Shown: in pieces, positions 20,995 through 31,665 of the stretch | How positions within the stretch are numbered: position 1 is the stretch's first letter | Layout of the letters: every line of letters starts with the position of its first letter | DNA from: Euleptes europaea | Taxonomy: Eukaryota; Chordata; Lepidosauria; Squamata; Sphaerodactylidae | Reading direction: 5' to 3' | NCBI RefSeq assembly: GCF_029931775.1 | Contig: NC_079325.1 | Coordinates: forward strand, 21,743,461-21,807,460 | Length of the DNA stretch: 64,000 nt | Notes under the pieces: model-generated | What the model was told of the DNA's origin: nothing | Seen by the model: the letters and a program-made list of their open reading frames with translations, nothing else | The model's database searches: none | Made by a program: the position numbers and the translations under genes

Positions 20995-23900
20995 CTGTGG
21001 AGTCAAAAAGAAATGGCAGGTAGGAAGCAATCAGGGAGTAAGCCATGGAGAGGGGTGAAAGAGGTCATAAGAAAGGCCATGCTGGATCAGACCAAGGTCC
21101 ATCAAGTCCCACAGGCTGTTCACACAGTGGCCAAGCAGGTTCCTCCCAACCTTCAAGCCACACATGGATCAGGCCACCCACATTCTCTAGGGTCCACATT
21201 TTTCAATAAGTTAAGAGGTGGTTTTCCATTGCCTACTTCTTCATAGCAATTCTGGACTTCCTTGGTGGTTTCCCATCCATGTACTAACCAGGGCCAACCC
21301 TGCTTAGCTTCTGAGATCTGACAAGATCGGGCTAGCCTAAGCAATCCAGGTCAGGGCATGATCTTCATAGCATGGGTCTAATTTTCCATTCAGATTTCTC
21401 TTGGCTTCTTTCTAAGGAATGTTTCCCACTTCCAGATGTTGGGCTAGAATAACTAGTCTGGAACACTTATCCTATTGCTGGTATTACTTAGTGACCTAAT
21501 CCTAGGTACTTAGGGCTGCCATATGAAGAGCTCCAAGAAGCACCCTGCAAGACCGTCAGAAAATGACATCTTACGTATGTCAAAGCATTACCTGTACTTT
21601 ATTAGACCTTGCATGATGAATTAAATTAACAGGGCAATCCATTGAAATCAGTGGACTTAAAGTGGAATAACTCTGCATAGGATCTGCACTGTAAAGTTGC
21701 TCTTTGCAGTTATAGCACACCTCTTTCCACAAGTGTTTCCAAAATAAATAAGGACCTGTTCCTTGAAATAAAGAACAGGTAGTGAGCCTATCTGGATGGT
21801 AAGTCACTTTAAGGCCATCTAACCTTGGTAATATGCCTTATAGTTTCTCCCCCCATTATTATCCCTTCCCCTTTCTCTGCTGCTTTCAGGCCTCCTTCGG
21901 TCCACAGGGCATCGTGCTTGAGGTTGCAAAACGTTTGTTTGCTCTGTCTCGGGAACACTCTCCGTCAGTGCTGGATTTACCTATAGGCTTGGCGGGCTGA
22001 AGCCAAGGGCCTCAAAATCTAGGGGGCCTCCAGCCAAGTTGTATAATATTTTTGTATTTTAAAAGACTATATGTATTTTAAAGAATATAACAGTAAACTC
22101 ACAATTTCATTTTCCTAAGAATCCCTGCTTATTCCACAAATTGTTTACAAAGTTCGGTTATTGCAAAAGTTTTTGATAGTGTTAATTTGAACATTTATGC
22201 TCCCTCCCCCAATCACTACAGTATTTAATAATAACATCTTATATCCAGAGAAGGAATTGTGAATTGCAGAATTTTAAACACCCATCATCATCCTCGGCTT
22301 CACTGAATTTTGTTTAAAACACTCTTCCATCTTCCTCTAGCCGTGAGGGAGGGGGTTGGGCCTCACAAGTGGAGTAGCCTAGGGCCTCTCTTCATCTAAA
22401 TCCAGCACTGCTATCTGCCTTACCTGTCCACAGCGATTGCCACCAAGGTAAAGACAGAGGATGAAACGGACATGCCCTGCACGAGCCCGCTCATCTTGCA
22501 GATGCTGTTGCTGAAGGGCCAGCCTAGGAAACAACAAGCAGGCAGAACTATCAGCCAGAAATCAGCACACCCAAGACAGGCACATTTTTATTTACTCATT
22601 GCAAGCTTTTAATAGGCAGGCAGTCTTTTTTTTTGCTCCACAGGGGAGATCCCCATTACTAACCAGTCAGCAGCACTCTCAGCCACTTAGGGCCAAAGGA
22701 TAAAAGCAGAATGCTTCCATCAAAACAATTCACAGTGGGTCGCCGTGTTAGTCTGTCTGCAGTAGTAGAAAAGAGCAAGAGTCCAGTAGCACCTTAAAGA
22801 CTAACAAAAATATTTTCTGGCAGGGTATGAGCTTTCTGAATCTGAAGAAGTGAGCTGTGGCTCAGGAAAGCTCATACCCTGCCAGAAAATATTTTTGTTA
22901 GTCTTTAAGGAGCTACTGGACTCTTGCTCTTTTCTACTCCATCAAAACAAGTCATCTGCAAATGAAACCACGCAAATAGTCCTCTCCCATCAAATTTCTA
23001 TCTGGATTAGAGTTTCCAATTCTGGATTAGGAAATTCCTGGAGATTTGGGGATAGAGCCTGGGGAAAGCAGGGTCTGGAGAAGGGAGGGACCTCAGTGAG
23101 GTATAATGCCATAGAGTCCATTCTCCAAAGCAGCTGTTTTCTTATGGGGAACTCTGTAGTCTGGTGATCAGTTGTAATTGCATGAGGTCTCCAGGCCCAC
23201 CTGAAGGTTGGCAACTATGTCATCCACTGCAGGCATCCCAAGTGTTGCAGACTTGGTTTGGAGAGTTGGTCTCATCAACATTCTCCAAGGAAACATCCTT
23301 GTCTCTGGCTATAAATTGCTTCATTTATACCACACTTTTCTCCCCAATGGGGACCCAAACTGGCTTATAACATTTTCTCCCCTGCCCAATTTAACATCAA
23401 GCATTTTTCCTCCCCAAGCACTTTTCTCAGCAAGTGAACTCTGATACTGGAAGTGTACTCAACAGGGAGAAAGGAGCGTGGGGAGAACAAACAGGTGATT
23501 TTTGCCCTGGGATTCATGCTGTTGTGAAGTGTTTTCTTTCTGCTTCCCCACAGCATCATGGTCCTCCCATGAACTACCCAGGTTTCCCCTGACATTTCTG
23601 CAGTCTTTCCCAACGCTGCTTTGCTGCAATGTTTTTGGAACGATCTCAACAAAGCCAGGCTGGCTGCCACTTGGGCAGGGAATTCTGGATTTCCCTGGTG
23701 GGGGTGGAAAGTGCCATCAAGTCACAGCTGACTTATGGAAACCCCGTAGGGTTTTCAAAGCAAGAGGCGTTCGGAGGTGGTTTGCCGTTGCCTGCCTCCA
23801 CATGGGCCGAGAGAGTTCTGAAAGAACTGTGACTGGCCCGAGGTCACCCAGCAGGCTTCATGTGGAGGAGTGCGGAAACCAACCCAGTTCACCAGATTAG

Positions 23901-25528
23901 AGTCTGCTGCTCATGTGGAGGAGTGGGGGATCAAACCTGGTTCTCCAGATTAGAGTCCACCACTCTTAACCACTACACCATAGTCCTGCCCATACAACAA
24001 CCATTTCCCCTACCCTAGTGCCTGCAGCAGCCACCACCCCCATGCCACCATGGTATATCAGTATGCCAAGTACCTGTTTATAGAATCATAGAGTTGGAAG
24101 AGACCACCAGGGTCATCTAGTCCAACCCCTGCACAATGCAGGAATTTCACAACTACCTCCCCCACACACACACCCAGTGACCCCTACTCCATGCCCAGAA
24201 GATGGCCAAGATGCTCTCCCTTAAAAGAGAAATCCTTGGGAAAAGACCTCCTCCTTAGCATAAAGGGGGCTTCCCTGGGGACTGGGGCAGGGGAAATGTG
24301 GGAAAAGCTGCCATCTGGAAGCCCCATTGCTGCTGTGCAGCTGCAGTGACACCCGGGGCTTCCGTAGGAAAATACTATCATGTGGGAAAGCCCTTAATAT
24401 GTTTGCATTTAAACCAAATGACAAATTTATTCCCCATCAAGTTGCAGCGGACTTTGTGCCCTCAGTTCGCAGGCCCTGTTCTTTGCTCTTCCAAAGTTTG
24501 CTTAATAGAACAAAACGAAGAGGGCAGGAAGCTCCCCTGTGAGTCTACAGCCTTTCACGCAGGGACGTTTCCCTGCTTCCCCCACCCCCAGCCGACTGCT
24601 TTGGGGCTTCCTTTGGATTAGGCATGCCTTTTCCGCCCATTGGAGGTCGCCTCGCTCTCCCCGAGAGTTTTGCCCGTGTTTTCCAGATGCTGTTTTAGCC
24701 AGAATCTCAAAAATGCAAGCAAAATGCGTGGAGAGTGAGGCGACCTCTGATGGGTGGAAAAGGCATGCATAATCAAAAGGAAGCCCCGAAGCAATCAGCA
24801 GGAGTGACCACAGGGAAACACCCCTACATAAAAGGCTTACTATAACCAGGCTAACCCTAGCTTCTTCTGCTGCATATTCCCCCCCCTTTCTCTTTTGCTG
24901 TCAAGTCACAACCAACTTATAGCAACCCCATAGGGACCCTGTAGGCATGAGACATTCAAAGGTGGTTCACCATTGCCTGCCTCTGCATAGCAACTTTGGT
25001 ATTAATTCCAAATATTGCTTACCCCGCTTAGCTTCCAAGATCTAACGAGATCGGGATGGCCTGGGTTATCCAGGTCAAGGCAAATGATCTACAAGTATCT
25101 AAAAATTTTGATTTTGTTTTCTTGCAAGTACGGCTGGTGTGAAGAAGCCCTTATGTACATGATGATTAGGTATGGTTTGGGTAGCATTTTCCACTCCCCC
25201 CACCGCCCTACCACCCCCTCTTTTCCTTACCTGTGATTAAATTGTCCACTAGTGTGGTAGGCACACAAAAGATTCCCACCAGCAAATCGCTGATGGCCAG
25301 GTTGAGAATAAACAAATTGGTGACAGTCCTCATCCGAGCGTTTGTCAACACCACAAAGCAAACCAGGCTGTTCCCAGCCATGCACAAGGCAAAGATGAAC
25401 AGGTAGGCAACGATGTAGACGGCTGCGACAGGCAGGGAGTGCTGATAATAGGGAGAGTAAGTCAGGTTCCTGTGAGCGCTGCCCAAAGAATCAACGGTTT
25501 GGTTCATGCCGCTTTCAGAAAGCTCCAT
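20109..25528 (-). CDS. NPFFR1-like: Neuropeptide FF receptor (NPFFR1-like; possible NPFFR3), three coding exons
   Basis: A class A GPCR for RFamide peptides, acting at the plasma membrane; family members usually couple to Gi/o. Exons 25528-25231, 22523-22424 and 20994-20109 join in frame at GT/AG sites to 1284 bp (427 residues plus TGA; human NPFFR1 has 430). The N-terminus has two N-glycosylation sequons (NQT at 9, NLT at 21). TM1 starts near residue 35. Visible motifs are LNLAISDLL in TM2, [14 protein letters not shown] in ECL1, the TM3 cysteine in [11 protein letters not shown] in place of DRY, the ECL2 cysteine in [15 protein letters not shown] in TM6 and NPIIY in TM7. A cysteine in KLQSCSEE could be palmitoylated. 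Residues mix NPFFR1-like ([17 protein letters not shown]) and NPFFR2-like ([13 protein letters not shown]) states, so NPFFR3 is possible. The start has a good Kozak context (GCCATGG). The gene looks intact. Confidence 0.9.
21066..21210 (-). mobile_element. CR1 LINE 3'-end fragment in receptor intron 2
   Basis: Carries AAAGGCCATGCTGGATCAG and CAAGGTCCATCAAGTC, the block shared with the larger CR1 copies at 34971-35476 and 37095-37303. Confidence 0.65.
21212..21350 (-). mobile_element. 5S-rRNA-derived SINE fragment in receptor intron 2
   Basis: Reverse of the 5S head (TTAGCTTCTGAGATCTGAC) and middle block (CCTTGGTGGTTTCCCATCC); lacks the 3' BovB-like tail. Confidence 0.75.
21598..21700. mobile_element. 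Small palindromic MITE fragment
   Basis: Has GCAATCC...CATTGAAATCAGTGG...GGAATAACTCTGCATAGGA, a diverged copy of the hairpin element at 62881-62970. Confidence 0.5.
21966..22410. mobile_element. hAT-like element 14 bp from an exon
   Basis: Terminal inverted repeats CAGTGCTGGATTTA (21966) and TAAATCCAGCACTG (ending 22410). Flanking octamers match at about 5 of 8 positions. It lies in receptor intron 2 with only 13 bp between it and the last base of exon 2 (22424). Confidence 0.7.
22424..22523 (-). CDS. NPFFR1-like: NPFF receptor coding exon 2 (ECL1 to TM3)
   Basis: A 100-bp exon with acceptor TTCCTAG before 22523 and donor GTAAG at 22423-22419. It encodes [13 protein letters not shown] through AIAVDR, including the TM3 cysteine and the start of the DRF motif. 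Both junction codons are split, so the reading frame depends on it. Confidence 0.92.
22728..22937. mobile_element. Fold-back Penelope-like fragment in receptor intron 1
   Basis: Two inverted copies of a block with GTAGAAAAGAGCAAGAGTCC and AAAGACTAACAAAAATATT surround a CTGAAGAAGTGAGC hairpin. The element is flanked by a direct repeat CCATCAAAACA (about 22717 and 22938). Related to 58073-58450. Confidence 0.6.
23008..23217 (+). mobile_element. hAT-type MITE, divergent old subfamily
   Basis: Starts TAGAGTTTCC and ends GTTGGCAACTA, with the family body between (GGAGGGACCTCAGTGAGG). Confidence 0.7.
23315..23400 (-). mobile_element. SINE tail fragment
   Basis: Contains CTCCCCAATGGGGACCCAAA, the conserved 3' block of the second tRNA-SINE type. 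Confidence 0.55.
23700..23985 (-). mobile_element. Composite of 5S SINE tail and tRNA-derived SINE
   Basis: The 5S SINE 3' half (GTGCCATCAAGTCACAGCTG, about 23707-23797) joins directly to a minus-strand tRNA SINE (about 23798-23985). It is either a nested insertion or a chimera. Confidence 0.7.
24079..24232 (-). mobile_element. CR1 LINE 3'-end fragment
   Basis: Starts with AGAATCATAGAGTTGGAAG and continues with the CCAACCCCTGCACAATGCAG block, the inverse of the CR1 3' untranslated end (compare 32451). Confidence 0.8.
24430..24860. repeat. Long-TIR palindromic repeat (same family as 88-815)
   Basis: Uninterrupted relative of 88-815, with a CAGATGCTGTTTTAGCCAG core and mirrored GGCATGCCTTTTCCGCCC/GGCATGCATAATC arms. 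The left part (GGACTTTGTGCCCTCAG) recurs inverted at 63400-63545. Confidence 0.6.
24899..25082 (-). mobile_element. 5S-rRNA-derived SINE in receptor intron 1
   Basis: Minus-strand copy with the BovB-like tail (TCAAGTCACAACCAACTTAT in reverse) and 5S head (TTAGCTTCCAAGATCTAACG in reverse). Confidence 0.8.
25231..25528 (-). CDS. NPFFR1-like: NPFF receptor coding exon 1 (N-terminus to TM2)
   Basis: Runs from ATG at 25528 to donor GTAAGG after 25231, splitting a glycine codon. An acceptor-like TTTACCAG ends at 25552, so the exon may begin at 25551 with a 23-base untranslated leader. A 5' non-coding exon is then expected upstream. Confidence 0.92.
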
Positions 25529-25889
25529 GGCAGGGCAGGAATTTAACTCACCTGGTAAACACCAAAAGGAAAGGTTAATGGCAGCAGCTGAGACAACGCA
25601 AACCTCGCAGTAGCAACCCTAATGTAAGGATAACATCACTGGCTGTTAGTTAGGAAACTAATGTTACAAGATTGGGAGGTCTTGGTTGGAAGACATAGGA
25701 GACCATGCTTTTGAAAAGCCTGTGGACATGTGACTTGTTTACCGATTTTGTCATTCCTTTCCCAACAGTCAGAATGACTCACTGAATTTTTATGTCACAG
25801 ATAAAATGGAATTTGAAATACATTTTTTAAAAAAGGAGAACAAGGTACGGATTATTTCATCCCTGTGGTTTCAGTTTGAAAATGTGAAG
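25529..25889. other. Upstream of the receptor start exon, nothing recognised
   Basis: Probable intron between a 5' non-coding exon and the start exon. Confidence 0.4.
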
Positions 25890-26335
25890 GCCAGCATTGG
25901 TACAAGGGCTAGAGGAGGCTTTGGGACACCCAGGTTTGAATCCCCTCTCTGCCATGGAAGCTCACTGGGTGACCTTGAGCCAGTCACACACTCTCATCCT
26001 AACCTACCTCACAGGGCTGTTGTTGTGAGTATAAACTGGAGGAGAGGAGAATGCATAAAGTTGCCATCCTCCAGGCGGTGGCTGGAGATCTCCTGCTAGT
26101 ACAACTGATCTCCAGGTGATAGAAATCAGTTCCCCTGAATGGAAAATGGCCGCTTTGGCGTTTGGACTCGTTGGCATTGAAGTCTCTCCCCTCTCCCTGC
26201 CCTCCTCAGACTCCACCCCCAAAATCATCAGGTATTTCCCAACCTGGAGCTGGCAACCCTAAGAATGATGTTATAATCCACACTGAGTCCCTCTCCATTG
26301 GAGAAATTAGTGGGGTATAAATAAGTAAAAATATC
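25890..26335 (+). mobile_element. tRNA-derived SINE (second type) split by a MITE
   Basis: The left part (TTGAATCCCC, GGAAGCTCACTGGGTGACC, GGGCTGTTGTTGTGAGTA) and right tail (GTGGGGTATAAATAAGTAAA) flank the hAT-type MITE at 26056-26261. Confidence 0.75.
26056..26261 (-). mobile_element. hAT-type MITE inserted in a SINE
   Basis: The left terminus is degraded (TAAAGTTGCC); the right ends CTGGCAACCCTA. Flanks AGAATGCA and AGAATGAT match at 6 of 8. Confidence 0.8.
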
Positions 26336-27014
26336 CAGTTGGATTTTGCTTTTGTAGTGCCCGCCTAAAAAGGTACTTTACCTATGGCACTGTGGAATGC
26401 TCCTGTGTAGATAAACAGAGGGGAAATACCCCAGAAAGCTTTGCTTTCCTCCATTTTCATTTCCTGTTTTGCATTTCATTTCTCTGCCTGCTTGTTAAAT
26501 CAAGCAATGTCAGCATAAGCACAATATACACACACACTAACCGAGCCTTCGAATGTTGCAAAGCAAGACATTTGCTTCTCTCCAGAGCTGGCTGAAGCCA
26601 GAATTGCTTGTCTATTGTTTGCTAAGATCATGCCATAGAAATGTATCAATCGAATATTGCCTGTACTGTTTTGTATAAAGCAAACGCCTTTAGAATGGGC
26701 AATGTGATTTTCTCTGATTGTTCTAGGGTGGAGAGAAGGGTCTTCCCCTCTCTCTAACTCTGGGCTGGTTAGGGTTTTTGATCCCTGCTCTGTACTGTTT
26801 AAACTCTTGTACAAGTAAATAGTAAAGCTGTTAAAAAGAATTTCTGATCTCCAGTCGCTATCTTTCATCAGAGTTATTTAGATAGCGCTTTCTCCGCACT
26901 ACGCTTTCTCATTGTGTGGACTGAACCTGTGGTTCCTTAATTTTCATGCCAATTTTTGTTCCTTCACATCATTTTCAACATCATTTCTGCGCCAGCCTAT
27001 TAGCATTTTACATA
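26336..27014. other. Non-coding stretch, nothing recognised
   Basis: No gene or named repeat is seen; apparently single-copy. Confidence 0.35.
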
Positions 27015-27022
27015 TCTTATCA

Positions 27023-27818
27023 TAGGGTTGCCAGGTCCCTCTTCACCATCGGCGGGAAATTTTGGGGGCAGAGCCTGAGGAAGGTGGGGTTTGGGGAGGG
27101 ACTTCAATGCCATAGAGTCCAATGGCCAAAGCGGCCATTTTCTCCAGGTGAACTGATCTCTATCGGCTGGAGATCAGGTGTAATAGCAGGAATTCTTCTG
27201 CTATTACCTGGAGGTTTAACCCAAAAACACACAGAAAATCACTAACATGAAATTAGCCCAATATATAATGGTAATCAAAATGCAAGAGTACCATATGTTC
27301 AATGTCAATTTTCCAAAAATGGTGTTTCACTGTAATATTACAATCATATATATTAGCAAAGGTATATATTCAATCAAAGGTTCTAATACTAATATTATTA
27401 TACACATTTTGTCTTTTTACAGGAACAATATTCCTTGTATTCAACACATGTCAGGTTGAAGAGGAAGATGGCCATTTCTGCTCTTATGTCTTCATCAATT
27501 CCTCTTCAGTTACATATATTCATTCTTAGACTATCATCTGTGGCCTGCAGCCTTTAGGTTGGTACAGTCTCCTATAAGATAGGTACTAGTCCCACTGCCT
27601 CAACAGGCTAGTTTCCTGTGATATGCAGCATAATGATTCCTATTACAGTGAAACACCATTTTTGGAGAATTGACATTGAACATATGGTACTCTTGTACTT
27701 TGATTCCCATTATATATTGGGCTAATTTCATGTTAGTGGTTTTCAGTGTGTTTTTGGGTTAAACTAATTAATACACAGAAGTGCCTATTTTGTTATTACC
27801 TGGAGGTTGGCAACCCTA
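27023..27818 (+). mobile_element. hAT-type MITE split by a later insertion
   Basis: TIRs TAGGGTTGCCA and TTGGCAACCCTA, with a perfect 8-bp duplication TCTTATCA at 27015-27022 and 27819-27826. It is interrupted by the element at 27217-27793. Confidence 0.9.
27217..27793. mobile_element. 577-bp inverted-repeat element with 15-bp target duplication
   Basis: Blocks at about 27217-27335 and 27643-27770 are inverted copies (CTAACATGAAATTAGCCCAA and its complement). The direct repeat TATTACCTGGAGGTT at 27202-27216 and 27794-27808 is exact. The long duplication suggests a retroelement, perhaps Penelope-like, rather than a DNA transposon. Confidence 0.7.
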
Positions 27819-27826
27819 TCTTATCA

Positions 27827-28683
27827 GCATATCTCTAAGACCAGCGCTAATCCTTGTGCAATCCGTGCGACGGGAGCAACCGCAGTTACCATTTCATGCT
27901 CTGTAAACCTGAGAGAATGCCCAGGTTTGTGGGGGGGTAGGGGGTGCGGGGGGGAGAGAATCTAAAATTGTCCCCCAAAATAAAGACAGAACTGCATCAG
28001 CAGTTTAATTACACCTTCTGTGCAAGCACAAACTTTAAAAATAAACTCTGGCTCAAGTTTGGCCACCTTTGTGGGTTGCTGTAGCAACCAAAATGCTTGC
28101 CATGGCACCTGCCTGGAGATTTGGCACAAAGCCTCAGAGACAGTAGTGGGGATGAGGAAGAGGGCACAGGGACAATGACTGAGGGAAGAGGGAGGCAACA
28201 GCAAGCAGGGGAAAAGAAGAAGTATGGGAGGGGGATGTATGTCTTATTAAGGACATACACATTCCATATACAAAACCTGCGCAATATGTGTATATGATAA
28301 AAATGAATCTACAAACCCACAGCAAAAAGAGGAGAAGGGAAACTGCTGAAAAACATGCACATGAATGTAAAAATAAAGGGAATAGGGAATAGTCACTCTT
28401 CCCTCATACTCAAACACCAGTGACAATCATACATGGATTCATATCCCACCCAACTCCCTCTCAAAGGTTCATTTAACCCCCAGTCACTAACAGCTGCTTC
28501 ACTCAACATTTTTTTTTTTTTGCATGCAGAAATAATGGGTTGGATCCAACACAAAGTTTCCATTGGCACTAGAGCTTTCTAGGAAAACTAGGAAAAACTG
28601 TGGTAGTCACTTGCTCTAAATCAAACTTATTGTATCCCTGCTTGCACTTCCACTTGCACAAGATCTTGTGCAATCAATTTCTT
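27827..28683. other. Non-coding stretch, nothing recognised
   Basis: G-rich run at about 27930 and T-run at about 28509; no gene. Confidence 0.35.
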
Positions 28684-29018
28684 GGAGGAGGAGGAAGAGG
28701 AAGAGGAACAAGAAGAGTTGGTCTTTATATGCTGACTTTCTCTACCACTTAAGGAAGAATCAAACCGGCTTACAATCACCTTCCCCTCCCTATAACAGAC
28801 ACCCTGTGAGGTAGGTAGGGCTGAGAGAGTTCTAAGAGAGCTGTGACTGGCCCAAGGTCACCCAGCTGGCTTCATGTGTAAGAGTGGGGAAACCAACCCG
28901 GTTCACCAGATTAGCATCTGCCGCTCATGTGGAGGAGTGGGGAATCAAAACCAATTCTCCAGATTAGAGTCCATCGCTCCAAACCACTGCTCTTAACCAC
29001 TACACCACACTGGCTCTC
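28684..29018 (-). mobile_element. tRNA-derived SINE, long form
   Basis: GTGTAGTGGTTAAGAGC head in reverse at about 29003; tail AACTCTTCTTGTTCCTC followed by an AGG-rich run at the left. Confidence 0.85.
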
Positions 29019-29059
29019 TTTAGACAAAAGTAATGACTACTGAAGAATCGCAGAAATTG

Positions 29060-29512
29060 AAACTGTTTAAGATTTTCTATTCCTTGGCTCCATCATCAAC
29101 CGAAAGGGAGACTGCAACCAAGAAATCAGAAGGAGATTGAGACTGGGAAGGGCAGCCATGAAGGAGCTATAACAGATTCTTAAGTGTAAGGATGTGTTAC
29201 TGGTGACCAAGATCAAGATTACTCATGCCATAGTATTCCCCATTACTATTTATGGGTCTGAGGTGATCATCTTTTGGTTCCATTAAGTGAAGAGAAGACT
29301 CACTGGAAAAGACAATAAGGCTAGGAAAAGTTGAAGGCAGTGGGAAAACAGGAAGACCCAACATAGGAAGGATTGACTCAGTGACGAAAGTCACAACTCT
29401 CAGTTTACAAAACCTGAGCGAGGCTGTTAACAATACGACGTTTTGGAGGTCATTACTTCATAGGACCACCATAAGTCATAATCGACTTGATGGCACTTAA
29501 CACACACACATA
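29060..29512 (+). mobile_element. RTE-BovB LINE 3'-end fragment
   Basis: Matches the BovB C-terminal region: AGATTGAGACTGGGAAGGGC, GCCATGAAGGAGCTA, AAGGATGTGTTACTGG and a CCCCATTACTATTTATGGG block. After an internal deletion follow GTTTTGGAGGTCATTA and the tail ATAATCGACTTGATGGCACT, ending in (CA)n. A 5'-truncated, non-coding relic. Confidence 0.75.
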
Positions 29513-30228
29513 ATAAATACAGAGGAAAGTGCTAGGTGTTGCACAAGATCTTGCACAAGCAGAGCCGCATTATGTCCTTTTATGTTTCTACTAGCACATC
29601 ACAGGATCCAAGCCAATACCTCTAAGAAAAAGCCTGCACTCTTCTGTACACTAGCAGATTTGAAAAATGGTGCAAGCGCTAATGTCTTCAGAGTTATATA
29701 TGTTTATTTATCAACTTTATGTAATGGTTGGTAACCAGATTGTCTTCCAGATTCTTTTTCGTAAGTCTGCTTCACTATCTTCACTACCACCACACACAAT
29801 CTGTTCTGTCTCTTCTGTCCACCCCATAATACACCTGATGAGGCTCCTTCTCCTCCTCCAGTGGGAGCAGCCACAGAGAAGTGCTTCCAAGATGGTTTGG
29901 GGAATTAATATTGACAGCAGGATTCCTTTACTGGCTGCTGTAGGGAAGCACCATATGGTCCAAACCACGCAGACAGTCTTGAACCATCATCTGTTCTGTG
30001 TGAGAAAAACAGATCAAGAAATTATTTTAAGAATGATTTTACAAAGGCAAAATGTGCCAGTTCTTAGTGGCATCTACAGCTGAGATAACCGCTTCAGGAG
30101 TTTTGCCTCTGAAGTTCTTGACTCTGTACATCAGACCAATGGCACATAGTACTTCTCCACACCAGCACTGTATGTTCCTGGTGGATATCAAGCTGGCGCT
30201 GAAACATCAGAAGTAGTTGGGCCATAAA
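29513..30228. other. Non-coding stretch, nothing recognised
   Basis: No gene recognised; open frames here lack domains. Confidence 0.35.
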
Positions 30229-30438
30229 TAGGGTTTCTAACCCCCCAGGTGGTGGCTGGAGATCTCCTACTATTACAACTGATCTCCAGGCGACAGAGAT
30301 CCGTTCCACTGGAGAAAATGGCTGCTTTGGAAATTGGACTCTATGGCATTGAAGTCCCTCCCCTCTCCAAACCCTGCCCTCCTCAGGCTCCACCCCCAAA
30401 ATCTCATGGTATTTCCCAACCCAGAGCTGGCAATCCTA
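30229..30438 (-). mobile_element. hAT-type MITE with perfect target duplication
   Basis: Starts TAGGGTTTCTAACC, ends CTGGCAATCCTA. Exact 8-bp duplication GCCATAAA at 30221-30228 and 30439-30446. Confidence 0.9.
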
Positions 30439-30539
30439 GCCATAAAGTTTAATGAGCCAGTGTGGTGTAGTGGCTAGATCAAGGGTTGTCAACATGACAG
30501 GTACCTCACAAGACTGCTGTGATGATAAAATGGGAGAGA

Positions 30540-30751
30540 TAGGGTTGCCAACTTCTAGGTAGTTGCTGGAGATCTCCTGCTATTACAACTGATCTCCAGA
30601 TGATACAGACCACTTCGCCTGGAGAAAATGGCCGCTTTGGCAATTGAACTCTATGGCATTAAAGTCCCTCCCCTCCTTAAACCCTGCCCTCCTCAAGCTC
30701 TGCCCCAAAAACCTCCCACTAGTGACGAAGAGGGACCTGGCCATCGTCCTT
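30540..30751 (-). mobile_element. hAT-type MITE, degraded right end
   Basis: Starts TAGGGTTGCCAAC; the right end reads CCTGGCCATCGTCC in place of CTGGCAACCC. Confidence 0.8.
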
Positions 30752-31617
30752 AGAATTCTACCCTCTTTCTGCTGCATGTGTGTTGGTCAGGCGTTAGCCA
30801 CACTAGCTTTAATTAGGAATACGTTGAACCAAAGTAAACAACTTCTCAATTAACAGACGGGCTATTAATGGGGAGACAAAGCCAAAAGGAAAATCCACCC
30901 TAGAGCCAAGGCATTAAGGTCCCACGATTGGCATTCCATTAGTGCCGTTTGTATAATTAGTTTAAGCACCTAATGAAGCAACCATCCCTGTGTTGTCATG
31001 GGGGCAGGTGGAGGCGAGATGCTATTCAGCCCTGTAATTAATCTCCTGTTTGGTAAGCAAGTGTGACATGCGGTCTTTTAATCGGGTCTACTCAGTCTGA
31101 AAAGCACATCTTTATATGAAACTGTCAAAGGTCAGTAGCTGCTTCCAGCAGGCAAGGGAAACCAGGCTCTGGAATGGCACGAAAGCAACTCGGAGCAGTT
31201 TTTCCTCCATCAAACGTGTGCAGATGAGAAAGAAAAGGCCTTGTTCTTGGGGCAATGTCCAGATGTAGAAAGGAAAGTAGGCTGCAGGGCCAAAAGAAGT
31301 GTCTGCGAATCTTCGTAGCTGTGGAAGCTAATTCTTTTCTTTCTTTGGTTTGATACATTTTGCACCAGGCCTGAATCCTCTGGCGGGAAGTGCACATCCT
31401 GACAACATACAGAATCACACTGATTCTGACCCCCATTTAATTCAGCATCCCGTTTACCAGTGTGGCCAGTCAGATGATCCTGCAAAGCTTCGAAGCAGGG
31501 CATGGAGGCCAAAGCTTTTCCATCTTGTTGCCTTACTACCAGTAACTAGAATTCAAAGGTACACTGCCTTCACACATGGGGGTTCCATTTTGCCCATCTG
31601 GCTAGTTGCTACTGATA
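30752..31617. other. Non-coding, possibly conserved non-coding DNA
   Basis: Single-copy in appearance. Around 30850-31080 there are several TAATTA/ATTAGT cores of homeodomain type. Conservation must be tested by comparison. Confidence 0.3.
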
Positions 31618-31665
31618 AACCCCCAAAATCTCCAGGTATGTCCCAGCCCAGAGCTGGCAACCCTA
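31618..31665 (-). mobile_element. hAT-type MITE end fragment
   Basis: Only the terminal 48 bp remain, ending CTGGCAACCCTA. Confidence 0.7.

Noticed and set aside
27455-27500. Hammerhead-like string on the minus strand of the 577-bp element
   Set aside because: TTGATGA and GAAAT occur, but stems II and III do not form convincingly.
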